This document shows, in pieces, positions 32,843 through 41,117 of a stretch of 52,279 nucleotides of DNA. Source of the DNA: an uncultured Bacteroidales bacterium (lineage in GTDB: Bacteria > Bacteroidota > Bacteroidia > Bacteroidales > Bacteroidaceae); NCBI GenBank assembly GCA_902779315.1, contig CACZBC010000005.1:1-52279 (forward strand), read 5' to 3'. The position numbers and the translations under genes were made by a program. Under the pieces are notes generated by a model. It was not told the origin of the DNA. It made no database searches and was given only the letters and a program-made list of their open reading frames with translations. Position 1 is the stretch's first letter; each line of letters starts with the position of its first letter.

Positions 32843-34189
32843 TTAGAAGTCGATGTTGAAGCCGACACCAAAGGTGTGGTTCTTGCGGCTGTAGACGTCA
32901 GTCTTGGGACCTGCTGCAGTCTGTGTCGTCACCTCGCGGTCATTGTAGAAAGTGCACATATAGCCCAGGTCGATGCTGAGCCTGTCTGTTGCGTTGATGC
33001 GGACACCTCCGCCAACCATGTTGTTCGAAAGGTTGAACGAAAGGTCGTTCATGAACTCATCATTCATGCCGTAGCGGGTTGTTTCCCAAGAGCCGGAAAT
33101 GGTGATGAGCTTGCAGATGTCGTATTCAGCACCCAAGATGAACTCGTGAGTGTTGTGGTCGATGAGTTCCTCCTTGTTGAGGAACTTTGTGGAAACCTTG
33201 TCGAAGAACTGGTGGTAAGCCGCGTTCAGACGCACTTTCTCGATTGGCGAGTACTGTGCACCCAAAGCAAGCATTGCGGGAACGTCCTCACGAACTTTCT
33301 TGCCGTCTTCGAACTGACTGAGAATGCTGGCTGCCTTTTCTTTTACCAAATCCTCCACAACAATGATCTCGCTCTTGTTCTTGAGGTTCAATCTGGTTGG
33401 AGTTTCATATTTGGCAGAAACATTCCACTTGTCGTTAATCTTCCAGTCAACGCCAAGGATGACGGCAACACCTAAACCTGTTTGGTCGCAGTTCAGGTCA
33501 ATGCCGTAGTTGTTGAGGGGCACCTTTCCTACATTCGTGCTTGCGATGGGATTGACGGCTCCATTATAATTAGCTGTAGCGTACAATCCGCGAACACCAA
33601 CAAAGCCAGCAATGTTGTCAGTAAACTTGTATGTTCCACCAAGTTGCAGGCCGAAATGGTAGGACTTGCCTTTCATATAGCTATTGAGCGTGTATCCTTG
33701 GAACTGTACACCTGGAGGCAAGAGTGAAGGAGCCATTTGATAGAGCACACCTGCATAGGCAGCTTCGAAAGAGCCAAGACCTTTGTCGAACTCGCACTTG
33801 CCGCCACCACCGCTGATGGCAAAGTGAGCGGAAAGGCTCCACTTGTCCTTATTATAAGATACGGTAAAGGAAGGAATGGCAGGAGCCGTTGCTTTACCTA
33901 CGAATTTATGTGTCTGATTGCGATTCTCCTCGTTTAATTGGAAAAGTGGGAAAGTAGTCTCAATATTACGACGTTGGAAAGCCGACTGGTTGTTAAGGCT
34001 CAAGTGCCATCCGTTCTCCAGGAAAGCTCCACCAGCAGGGTTTGCGTAAATACTTGTAATGTCAATCTTACCTTCTTGAGCAAAGTTGCGAACGAAGGCT
34101 GCATTCTGGTTCGTGTTGGTCAGCAGACCACCTGCGAATGCGTTACTAACTGCGGCAAAAGCCATCAAAATAAGTGTTGTTTTCTTCAT
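32843..34189 (-). CDS. FadL/OmpP1-like outer-membrane transporter
   Basis: A 448-residue outer-membrane protein of the FadL/TodX/OmpP1 family, which transports hydrophobic compounds such as fatty acids. The signal peptide ends NAFAGG; the N-terminal hatch region has TNQNAAFVRNFAQEGKIDIT and SIYANPAGGAFLENGW (the NPAG motif). The C-terminus ends HTFGVGFNIDF with a terminal Phe as needed for barrel assembly. Single gene with its own promoter and a distal terminator. Confidence 0.9.
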   Translation of the reverse strand: MKKTTLILMAFAAVSNAFAGGLLTNTNQNAAFVRNFAQEGKIDITSIYANPAGGAFLENGWHLSLNNQSAFQRRNIETTFPLFQLNEENRNQTHKFVGKATAPAIPSFTVSYNKDKWSLSAHFAISGGGGKCEFDKGLGSFEAAYAGVLYQMAPSLLPPGVQFQGYTLNSYMKGKSYHFGLQLGGTYKFTDNIAGFVGVRGLYATANYNGAVNPIASTNVGKVPLNNYGIDLNCDQTGLGVAVILGVDWKINDKWNVSAKYETPTRLNLKNKSEIIVVEDLVKEKAASILSQFEDGKKVREDVPAMLALGAQYSPIEKVRLNAAYHQFFDKVSTKFLNKEELIDHNTHEFILGAEYDICKLITISGSWETTRYGMNDEFMNDLSFNLSNNMVGGGVRINATDRLSIDLGYMCTFYNDREVTTQTAAGPKTDVYSRKNHTFGVGFNIDF

Positions 34190-34219
34190 TTTTTACCTTA
34201 AATTGGTTAAAATCGGCTG

Positions 34220-34251
34220 CAAAGGTAACACAATTATCTCGTTTGTGCAAG
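34220..34251 (-). promoter_or_regulatory. Promoter of the FadL-like gene
   Basis: Minus strand: CTTG (34251-34248), 20-bp spacer, TACCTTTG (34227-34220). Confidence 0.7.
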
Positions 34252-34319
34252 TTTTTTGAAGAAAAATGCACAATAAATACACGTTTTGTGCAAAAACACA
34301 AGGAAAACGCATGCGTGAG

Positions 34320-34350
34320 ATTGTACATTGTTTAAAATAAACTAACTTTG
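34320..34350 (+). promoter_or_regulatory. Promoter of the sigma-barrel gene
   Basis: ATTG (34320-34323), 19-bp spacer, TAACTTTG (34343-34350). The gene is thus readable by the housekeeping sigma factor, with a leader of about 85 bases to the ATG at 34444. Confidence 0.65.
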
Positions 34351-34443
34351 CATATGTTTTGTGTCTAACAAGAAAAAATCGCTAATACCGTGCAGTCTTT
34401 TTGCAGTTCATCGGACTATATAGAAGGAAGAGTCTCGTTTACG

Positions 34444-36090
34444 ATGGAGATAACATGGCTGATAGAACGGTGCAGACAAGGTGATTCGGAAGCTCTCGGC
34501 GAATTATACAAGATGTACGCTCACAGAATGCGTGGTGTGTGCTCACGTTATATCTCCGATGAGCAAACCATCAGCGATGTGTTGCACGATGCTTTTGTGG
34601 TTATCTTTACCTCTTTCGAGAAACTGCGCGACGATAGCAAAGCGGAAGCATGGATGATGTCAATTACGAGGAATGTTGCCTCGAAGTACAAAGACTATCA
34701 AGATGCACATCGGACTTTCCTGCTTGAAGAATCAACTGAAACAAACCTTCTTGCAGAAAAGGAGGAAGAACAGGACGTGAGAGGAATCCCTTTGGATGAG
34801 GTAATAAGTCTGGTCGATAAGTTGCCAGAGGGATATGGGAAGGTATTCCGTCTCTCTGTCTTCGAAGGGTTGTCGCACAAAGAAATCGCAAACATCTTAG
34901 GCATTGAGCCACACTCATCCTCGTCGCAATTGGCACGCGCAAAGAAGATGCTTCGCAAGATGATGAGGCGATACTGGCTCGTATTCATGTTGCTATTTGT
35001 TCCCCTTGTCTTCATCTTGCAGAAGAAAGAAGAAGTCCCCCCAAAGGGCGAAAAGCCTATCGTAGAGAAGCAAAAGCCTCTTCCCGTTGAATCGCATCAT
35101 GAGAAGACGGGAGGATCTGCAATTGCCTCTGTGCCTAAGCATCAAGTAACGGCAGTTGCTACAGACACCTTGCAAGATGTAATAACTCAGGAACTGGTAA
35201 TGCCAGACACCTTGCAGGACCAGGAACAAAGCGATACGGTTCGTCTCGCCCCCAAAATAGGGACAATACAGCATTATGACATGGCCGACATTATCCGTGA
35301 TAATCCCGTTCGGAAAACCTATCATGAACGAAGGTGGTCGCTTGAACTCGCATACGCAGGCAGTCTTGGCGAACAGTACATAAATCTCCCTTATGCTTTT
35401 ACAGAGACGCCGATGATAAGTCCGACAGGCGAGGCAGCGTCGCCAATAACGTTCAAAAATTGGAGCGACTATGCTGCATATCTTTCAGAACTTCCTGCCG
35501 ATGACAATTCTCATACGCGTAGTGTTATCATGAATGTGGCTTTGAACAATGCCAATCGCCCAGAAACAGACAAGATTATGCGAACGAGTCACCATTATAT
35601 GCCTTTCACATGCTCGTTGGCGTTGAAGTACAGTCTGAACAATCGCATAAGTTTAGAGTCAGGCCTGAACTATAGCCGTCTTGTTTCCAACTTCGAAATG
35701 GGAGCTGACGGTAATGCTATTCGCGAACATCAAACCATTCACTATCTTGGAATCCCAGTAAAGGGAATATATAATATGTATAACAAAAAGGCATGGAGCC
35801 TTTATGCAAGTGCTGGCATAACAGCGGAAATCCCAGTCTTCTCATCGCTGAGCAAGAGTTATTACTTGCACGATGTGATGTCAGGCACTGATAGAGAAAG
35901 CATTCATGCTTCTTGGCAGTGGTCAATTGGTACAGGAATCGGCGTTGAATATAAACTGACACCAAGCATCGGCCTCTTTGTCGAGCCAAGTATGCGATAC
36001 TATATCCCAACAGACAGCAACATCGAAACTTACTATACTAAGCATCCGTTTACATTCTCCCTGCCTTTAGGCATAAGATTTACATGGTAG
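34444..36090 (+). CDS. ECF sigma factor fused to a transmembrane helix and outer-membrane beta-barrel
   Basis: A 548-residue single chain. Residues about 5-85 are sigma-70 region 2 (ALGELYKMYAHRMRGVCSRY, ISDVLHDAFVVIF), about 118-172 region 4 (LPEGYGKVFRLSVFEGLSHK, EIANILGIEPHSSSSQLARA). Directly after region 4 comes one hydrophobic helix (YWLVFMLLFVPLVFIL, about 177-192), then a linker of roughly 100 residues whose start is rich in Pro, Lys and Glu (KKEEVPPKGEKPIVEKQKP), then a beta-barrel of the OMP_b-brl type (RRWSLELAYAGSLGEQY to the terminal SLPLGIRFTW). The reading frame is open throughout, with no trace of a lost stop. In Bacteroidales an ECF sigma gene is often followed by a separate gene with a transmembrane helix and a barrel; here both are one protein, without an anti-sigma domain. 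The ATG at 34444 begins a normal region 2; an upstream GTG at 34390 is less likely. Confidence 0.88.
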   Translation: MEITWLIERCRQGDSEALGELYKMYAHRMRGVCSRYISDEQTISDVLHDAFVVIFTSFEKLRDDSKAEAWMMSITRNVASKYKDYQDAHRTFLLEESTETNLLAEKEEEQDVRGIPLDEVISLVDKLPEGYGKVFRLSVFEGLSHKEIANILGIEPHSSSSQLARAKKMLRKMMRRYWLVFMLLFVPLVFILQKKEEVPPKGEKPIVEKQKPLPVESHHEKTGGSAIASVPKHQVTAVATDTLQDVITQELVMPDTLQDQEQSDTVRLAPKIGTIQHYDMADIIRDNPVRKTYHERRWSLELAYAGSLGEQYINLPYAFTETPMISPTGEAASPITFKNWSDYAAYLSELPADDNSHTRSVIMNVALNNANRPETDKIMRTSHHYMPFTCSLALKYSLNNRISLESGLNYSRLVSNFEMGADGNAIREHQTIHYLGIPVKGIYNMYNKKAWSLYASAGITAEIPVFSSLSKSYYLHDVMSGTDRESIHASWQWSIGTGIGVEYKLTPSIGLFVEPSMRYYIPTDSNIETYYTKHPFTFSLPLGIRFTW

Positions 36091-36101
36091 TGGTGCAGTC
36101 A

Positions 36102-36148
36102 TTCGTTGCATAATCGGACTTATTAAATAGAGAACAATATGCAACGAA
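36102..36148 (+). promoter_or_regulatory. Inverted repeat before the radical SAM gene
   Basis: TTCGTTGCATA (36102-36112) and TATGCAACGAA (36138-36148) are perfect 11-bp inverted repeats with a 25-base AT-rich loop, ending four bases before the ATG at 36153. No T-run follows. It could be an RNA hairpin hiding the ribosome site, or a dyad operator. Confidence 0.55.
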
Positions 36149-36152
36149 AACT

Positions 36153-37229
36153 ATGTACAACATCTTTGATTATGTATACAACGGATTCCTCTATTTGAAT
36201 AATATGGCAAGGCCGAGGCACAAACTGCTGTCGGGGCTGATGATATACTCAACTACACTTTGCCAGTCGAGATGTAAGCATTGCAACATTTGGCAAAAGC
36301 AACCAGAGCATCTGTTGCTCGAAGATATCAAAAGAGTGATGGAGAGCCGCTGCGTAACCCGTCGGACAACCGTAGGTTTGGAAGGCGGAGAGTTTGTCTT
36401 GCATCCACAGGCCAATGAAATCATGGCGTGGTTCCACGAACATCACCCCAATTATACTTTATTGTCGAATTGCCTCGCACCTCGCCGTGTCGTAGATGCT
36501 GTGCGTCTTTATCATCCTCGACATTTGTATTTGTCTCTCGATGGCAACCGCGAAAGTTACTTGCGGATGCGAGGCAGGGATGGATATGACAAGGTGATTC
36601 AGGTCGTTGATGCCTTAAAGGATGAAGTCCCATTGTCGTTGATGTTCTGCCTTTCGCCTTGGAATTCTTTCGAAGATATGGCCTTTGTCATTGATGTTGC
36701 CAAACATTATGGCGTGGATGTTCGTGTCGGCATATATGGAACAATGGCTTTCTTTGATACCACGAGCGAGTTGTTGAAAGCCTCTGATTTCGTGAAACAT
36801 ATCCCGCAAAGCATTCATGACACACAGGAGAACTATGATTTTGTGGCACTATATGACCAGTGGCGAAACGGACATCTGCGATTACGTTGCCAAAGTATAA
36901 TGAGCAACCTTGTCATTCACAGCAATGGCGATGTGCCGCTCTGTCAGAACCTTGATGTCCTTTTGGGTAACATTCACAAGCAATCGCTAGATGATATTTT
37001 CAATGGGACAATGGCCTGCCAGACTCAACAGCACTATTCGCAACAATGCAACGATTGCTGGATTAACTTCCATCGCAAGTACGACATCATTCTTGTGCGA
37101 AGTCTTGAACGCCTGTTTCCCAAGTGGCTCATTGAGAAGTTCTATGGTTCTTATCAATGGACAGCAGACAAAAAGCAAACATATAAACAACATATGAAAC
37201 ATTGCAATGATACAAAAACTGATTTATAG
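36153..37229 (+). CDS. Radical SAM protein with SPASM-like C-terminus
   Basis: A 358-residue radical SAM enzyme. The 4Fe-4S motif CxxxCxxC is CQSRCKHC (Cys37, 41, 44); GLEGGEFVLHP is the GGE-type SAM segment and YLSLDGNRESYLRMRG follows the usual strand pattern. C-terminal cysteines at 246, 264, 289, 299 and 302 (HSNGDVPLCQNLDVLLGNI, QQCNDCW) fit a SPASM or twitch auxiliary-cluster domain. The substrate is unknown; such enzymes modify peptides, sugars or lipids. It lies 62 bases after the sigma-barrel gene and its end overlaps the next gene by 23 bases, so the three could form one transcript. Base composition is more AT-rich than most of the window. Confidence 0.88.
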   Translation: MYNIFDYVYNGFLYLNNMARPRHKLLSGLMIYSTTLCQSRCKHCNIWQKQPEHLLLEDIKRVMESRCVTRRTTVGLEGGEFVLHPQANEIMAWFHEHHPNYTLLSNCLAPRRVVDAVRLYHPRHLYLSLDGNRESYLRMRGRDGYDKVIQVVDALKDEVPLSLMFCLSPWNSFEDMAFVIDVAKHYGVDVRVGIYGTMAFFDTTSELLKASDFVKHIPQSIHDTQENYDFVALYDQWRNGHLRLRCQSIMSNLVIHSNGDVPLCQNLDVLLGNIHKQSLDDIFNGTMACQTQQHYSQQCNDCWINFHRKYDIILVRSLERLFPKWLIEKFYGSYQWTADKKQTYKQHMKHCNDTKTDL

Positions 37230-38232
37230 CCTCAAGCGTAAGTGTACAGAACATTATCTGCGCCAAACGTACCAATGTCAATATGCCTTCGTTGGCATGG
37301 GACAACACTCGTTGACCAATCTTTACCCGGTTCTTCGTTATTTGGGAGTATCGTTGAAATATATTTGTGTTACGACAACATACAAGGCAAAGTTAATAGA
37401 AAGGAAATATCCCCTTGTTAAGGCTACCGTGTCGCTCGACGAGGTTCTCAACGACGAGGAAGTGAAGGGCGTATTCGTCTCGGCCTTGCCCTCTGCTCAT
37501 TTCTCCATTGCCTCACAAGTCTTGAAGAGTGGGAAGTCGTTGTTCATAGAAAAGCCTCCTTGCCAGACATTAGATGAACTTGATGTCCTCATCAGCCTCC
37601 AGCGGCAATATGGCTCGTCAGTTGCTATGGTAGGAATGCAGAAACGGTATGCTCCGGCAGTTCGATTGTTAAGGAAAAGGCTTGGCAGAGAGCAGCTTCT
37701 AAACTATGATATGCACTACCTTACGGGCGCTTATCCTGAAGGCGATGCCCTGCTTGACCTTTATATCCATCCTGTTGACTTGGTGTGTCACCTCTTTGGT
37801 CAGCCGGGAATCTTGGCATGTAGGAAGGTTGCAAAGGATTCATACATACTCATGCTTCAGCATCCACACGTTGCAGGTACGCTCGAACTCTCTGCTGCCT
37901 ATAGTTGGACGGGCTCGGAAGAAACCTTGAAAATCTGCACACGTTCTGGGATTTATCGTTTAGAGCAAATGGAAGAACTGATGTTTGAGCCCAAACCTTC
38001 CAGTATTTTCGGTCTTCCGACAGATAAGATGATTCGCCATCATGCGTTGGAAGAACACTTGTATCAACGCAATAACGCAGTTCCCATACCAACCAACAAT
38101 CAGATTTATTCGCAAGGTTTCTTTAATGAAATCGAGGCATTTGTGTCCGCCATTGAGCACAGCCATTCCGATGTCCTTACTTCTCTGCCTTCGCTTAGAA
38201 TGACTTATGGGACATTGCTGAACATCAAGTGA
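37207..38232 (+). CDS. Gfo/Idh/MocA family oxidoreductase
   Basis: A 341-residue NAD(P)-dependent oxidoreductase. A short basic N-terminal helix (LIYSLKRKCTEHYLRQ) precedes the Rossmann fold with AFVGMGQHS; the family EKP motif is SLFIEKPPCQT, and DLYIHPVDLVCHLFG provides the conserved catalytic Asp/His region. Family members oxidise or reduce sugars and cyclitols. It overlaps the radical SAM gene, which suggests that the two act on the same substrate. Its stop lies three bases from the stop of the convergent helicase gene. Confidence 0.88.
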   Translation: MIQKLIYSLKRKCTEHYLRQTYQCQYAFVGMGQHSLTNLYPVLRYLGVSLKYICVTTTYKAKLIERKYPLVKATVSLDEVLNDEEVKGVFVSALPSAHFSIASQVLKSGKSLFIEKPPCQTLDELDVLISLQRQYGSSVAMVGMQKRYAPAVRLLRKRLGREQLLNYDMHYLTGAYPEGDALLDLYIHPVDLVCHLFGQPGILACRKVAKDSYILMLQHPHVAGTLELSAAYSWTGSEETLKICTRSGIYRLEQMEELMFEPKPSSIFGLPTDKMIRHHALEEHLYQRNNAVPIPTNNQIYSQGFFNEIEAFVSAIEHSHSDVLTSLPSLRMTYGTLLNIK

Positions 38233-38235
38233 TGT

Positions 38236-39543
38236 CTAATCCCCAGCTAAGGCATAAATCGTCTTTTGTCCCTTAATCTTCAGACCTTTGATGTCTTTGA
38301 GGAGTTTGCTTGCCGAAGCGCGTTCCACGGCTACATAAGACCAATGAGGCAGCACGTCGATTCTGCCTATTTGACTGCTTTCGAGGCCTCCTTGCTTTGT
38401 AAGGAACCCCACGATGTCCCCGCGACTTATCTTGTCCTTCTTGCCTTTACCTATATATAATGTCACCCAAAGCGGCTTCGCTGGCTTGGGAACTTTGGTG
38501 GGCAAACTGATTGTCTCGACCTCTTCTGTGATGTATTCCGGCAAGTTTTCCTCAGGTCCGAGGATGAAATAGGCGCTTCCGTTCATGTCCCATCTTGCCG
38601 TTCTGCCATTCCGATGCGTGCAAGCTTCCTCATTCAAGGGCAGGTGGTAGTGGATGATATTGTCGACATCCGTGATGTCCAACCCTCGAGAAGCGAGGTC
38701 GGTGCTGACGAAGACGTTGCATGAGCCATTCATAAAGCGATAGAGCGCCCTTTCGCGGTCCCGTTGTTCCATGCCTCCGTGGAAGATGTCGGCCATGATG
38801 CCTTGCTCTTCAAGGAAGCCTCCTACGCGCTCCACACTCTCTCTGTAACCCACAAAAACGAGGCTTTTCTGCGTTCCAAGCGTACAAAGCAAGCGATACA
38901 AGGTCTGCAACTTGTCCTTTTCAGGCGACTTAACCACCAAGAGACTGATGCGGTCGTCGCTCTCTCCGTCAAGGAAGTTGAGGCGGATATGATTGTCTGT
39001 TCCTACGAACGACGGGATATCTTCGCTATCGGTTGCAGAGAGGAGGATGCGTTGCTGCAGGTAGGGGAGCAGGGAGATAATGCTCTGCATCTGCTCGCGA
39101 AAGCCCAACTCTAGCGACTTGTCGAACTCATCTATGACGAGCGTCTTGATATTGTCGGCAAGGAGATTGCCTTTTTGCAGATGGTCGAGCAGTCGTCCAG
39201 GAGTTGCAGCAACGAGATGAGGGCGCAGTCCACGCATTTGCTGATGCTCCTCCATTGCAGGTCTTCCACCATAACAAGCAGCTACTCGAAGCTCAGAACA
39301 CAGTCTGCGAGCCACATCGGCTGTTTGTGTTGCCAATTCTCTTGAGGGAACTATGACGAGAGCCTGCAGGTCGTCGCTCTTCGCATCGAGTTTCTCCAGC
39401 AAAGGCAACAGGTAGGCAAGTGTCTTGCCCGAGCCTGTAGGACTGAGGAGCACTACCGACGCGCCCTTTCGAGCCGTGCTGAGCATATCCTGCTGCATGG
39501 CGTTGAGGGCTGAGATGCCGAGGCGATTTAATTCATAATTCAT
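38236..39543 (-). CDS. dbpA: DEAD-box RNA helicase, DbpA-like
   Basis: A 435-residue helicase. Walker A is SPTGSGKT, motif II is IDEFDKSLELGF (DEFD in place of DEAD, usual for this Bacteroidetes group), SAT is LLSATD, and the C-terminal helicase motifs STDLASRGLDI and HRNGRTAR are intact. The C-terminal domain (RGDIVGFLTKQGG, SYVAVERASA) matches the DbpA RNA-binding domain that in E. coli recognises 23S rRNA hairpin 92, so a role in 50S assembly is likely. The start ATG is part of an ATTCATA heptad repeat; other ATGs in that repeat run quickly into stops. Confidence 0.88.
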   Translation of the reverse strand: MNYELNRLGISALNAMQQDMLSTARKGASVVLLSPTGSGKTLAYLLPLLEKLDAKSDDLQALVIVPSRELATQTADVARRLCSELRVAACYGGRPAMEEHQQMRGLRPHLVAATPGRLLDHLQKGNLLADNIKTLVIDEFDKSLELGFREQMQSIISLLPYLQQRILLSATDSEDIPSFVGTDNHIRLNFLDGESDDRISLLVVKSPEKDKLQTLYRLLCTLGTQKSLVFVGYRESVERVGGFLEEQGIMADIFHGGMEQRDRERALYRFMNGSCNVFVSTDLASRGLDITDVDNIIHYHLPLNEEACTHRNGRTARWDMNGSAYFILGPEENLPEYITEEVETISLPTKVPKPAKPLWVTLYIGKGKKDKISRGDIVGFLTKQGGLESSQIGRIDVLPHWSYVAVERASASKLLKDIKGLKIKGQKTIYALAGD

Positions 39544-39610
39544 AATTCATAATTCATAATTACGGCATCTGAAGCTCCCCTCTCCTCGGAGATGGGGCGG
39601 GGGTGAGGCT
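39532..39610. repeat. ATTCATA heptads and GC palindrome between nhaD and dbpA
   Basis: Four tandem ATTCATA units (39532-39560) are followed by GCTCCCCTCTCCTCGGAGAT with GGGGCGGGGG, a layout also seen at 9664-9745. The start codon of dbpA lies in the heptads, whose ATGA words occur in all three frames. Confidence 0.65.
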
Positions 39611-41014
39611 CTATCTCAGGAAATAATCCACGAGGAAATAGATGCCGAGGCTGACGAACCAGCCCAAGAGCACCTTCCAAGTGATGTGTTTCAGGTACCA
39701 CCAAATGGTCACATCCTCTGATTTCATGAGCGCATAGCCAGCCGTATTTCCGATGGGCAAAAGGCAACCTCCTACACAACCGCTCAGCGTGATGAGGTGC
39801 CAGTACTGTCCGTTCTGTACGAAACTCTGCATGTATTCGCTCATTCCGCTTGCTCCACCATCCAAGACGGGATAGATGGAGATGCCGCTTATGACGAGAG
39901 CGATATTGTCCATCACAGAGCTGACGGCTCCCAAAACGAGCGACATTATATATATATTATGGATGTATCCGTCGCACCAACTCCTGACACTATCCATCGC
40001 ACCTACCTCGATGAGGATGTCCACGCTAAGACCTATGCCAAGGAAGAACATGATCATCTGCATCACTTCGTACTGTAGGCTGCGATTTGTCCTTGTAGTA
40101 AGGGGTTGGTCGCTAAGTATGCGCTTGCGATTGATGACCTCATTCACCACCCAAAGCACGCCAAGTACGCAGAGTGCGCCAAGGAAGGGGGGCAGATTTG
40201 TAAGCCTGTAGAATGTGGGGACGAACCACAAACCACCCATTCCGAGGAAGAACATGAGCAATTGTTGCCAGAGCTTCACATCGGCATCATCACCTCTGAA
40301 CATCATCACACTGTTGCGTTTCAGGTCGAGATGGGCAGGAAGTTTCCTGCCGATGAGGTATGTGGGGATGATTGTGGCGAAGAGTGCCGGCAAAACCAGG
40401 GCGGCTGTGTAGTTGGTGGGCGTAACTGCTCCTCTTGTCCAAACGAGCAGGGATGTGACGTCACCAATGACTGTGAAGCAGCCTCCGCAGTTCGTGGCTA
40501 TCACGATGATGGCGCCCAAGAGCATCCTTTGCCTGTGATTGACGACCAGACGGTTCATCACCATCAACATCACGACTGCAGAAGTCAGGTTGTCGAGGTT
40601 GGCGCTCAACAGGAAACTGCACAGAGCGAGCATTGTGACGACGACCCAAGTGCTGCGGCTTCGGCAAAGTTTCGTGACGAGGTCGAAGCATCCGTTGTTC
40701 GCCAAAACGTCCACAATCGCCATAGTTGTCAGCAAGTACATCACCACGCTCGTCAGTTGGGCGATATGGCTGGCAAAGACTTTCTGACGGATGAACTCGT
40801 TGACTGCTCTGATGCTATAGTCCTCATTGCCAAGGAATTCCTGGAAACCTGCGTCATGAAGCGTTTCGATATAATAGGGACCCACGCAGACGTAGAGCAC
40901 CCAACCCCACACTCCGCAGAAGAGGGCAACGGTGGCTTTGTTGATGCGGGTAATGTGCTCAGTACAGATGAGCAGATAGCCGAGCAACATCAAGGTAACA
41001 ATAGCAATAGTCAT
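39611..41014 (-). CDS. nhaD: Na+/H+ antiporter, NhaD family
   Basis: A 467-residue inner-membrane protein with about 11-12 hydrophobic helices, opening MTIAIVTLMLLGYLLI. The NhaD/ArsB-superfamily signature LLSANLDNLTSAVVMLMV lies in the first half and its counterpart SSVMDNIALVISGISIY in the second. It would export Na+ in exchange for protons. The ATG at 41014 is chosen because the -7 box at 41042-41049 leaves an upstream ATG at 41044 outside the transcript. dbpA follows after a 67-base repeat block on the same strand. Confidence 0.92.
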   Translation of the reverse strand: MTIAIVTLMLLGYLLICTEHITRINKATVALFCGVWGWVLYVCVGPYYIETLHDAGFQEFLGNEDYSIRAVNEFIRQKVFASHIAQLTSVVMYLLTTMAIVDVLANNGCFDLVTKLCRSRSTWVVVTMLALCSFLLSANLDNLTSAVVMLMVMNRLVVNHRQRMLLGAIIVIATNCGGCFTVIGDVTSLLVWTRGAVTPTNYTAALVLPALFATIIPTYLIGRKLPAHLDLKRNSVMMFRGDDADVKLWQQLLMFFLGMGGLWFVPTFYRLTNLPPFLGALCVLGVLWVVNEVINRKRILSDQPLTTRTNRSLQYEVMQMIMFFLGIGLSVDILIEVGAMDSVRSWCDGYIHNIYIMSLVLGAVSSVMDNIALVISGISIYPVLDGGASGMSEYMQSFVQNGQYWHLITLSGCVGGCLLPIGNTAGYALMKSEDVTIWWYLKHITWKVLLGWFVSLGIYFLVDYFLR

Positions 41015-41041
41015 AGCAGTCGTTTTTGGTTGTTTGACTTG

Positions 41042-41073
41042 CAAAGATAGTTAAAAATCCTCAAAACGGCAAG
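41042..41073 (-). promoter_or_regulatory. nhaD promoter
   Basis: Minus strand: CTTG (41073-41070), 20-bp spacer, TATCTTTG (41049-41042). Confidence 0.68.
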
Positions 41074-41079
41074 CATTTT

Positions 41080-41110
41080 ATTGCTATTTCTCACAAAATA
41101 TCTAATTTTG
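41080..41110 (+). promoter_or_regulatory. Promoter of the small secreted protein gene
   Basis: ATTG (41080-41083), 19-bp spacer, TAATTTTG (41103-41110). The -7 box ends seven bases before the ATG at 41118, so the leader would be very short or absent. Confidence 0.6.
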
Positions 41111-41117
41111 TGGTGTT

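Noticed and set aside
39532-39560. Phase-variable frame switching of dbpA by the ATTCATA heptads
   Set aside because: The usable ATG lies inside the last units, so its frame relative to the gene does not change when upstream units are gained or lost.
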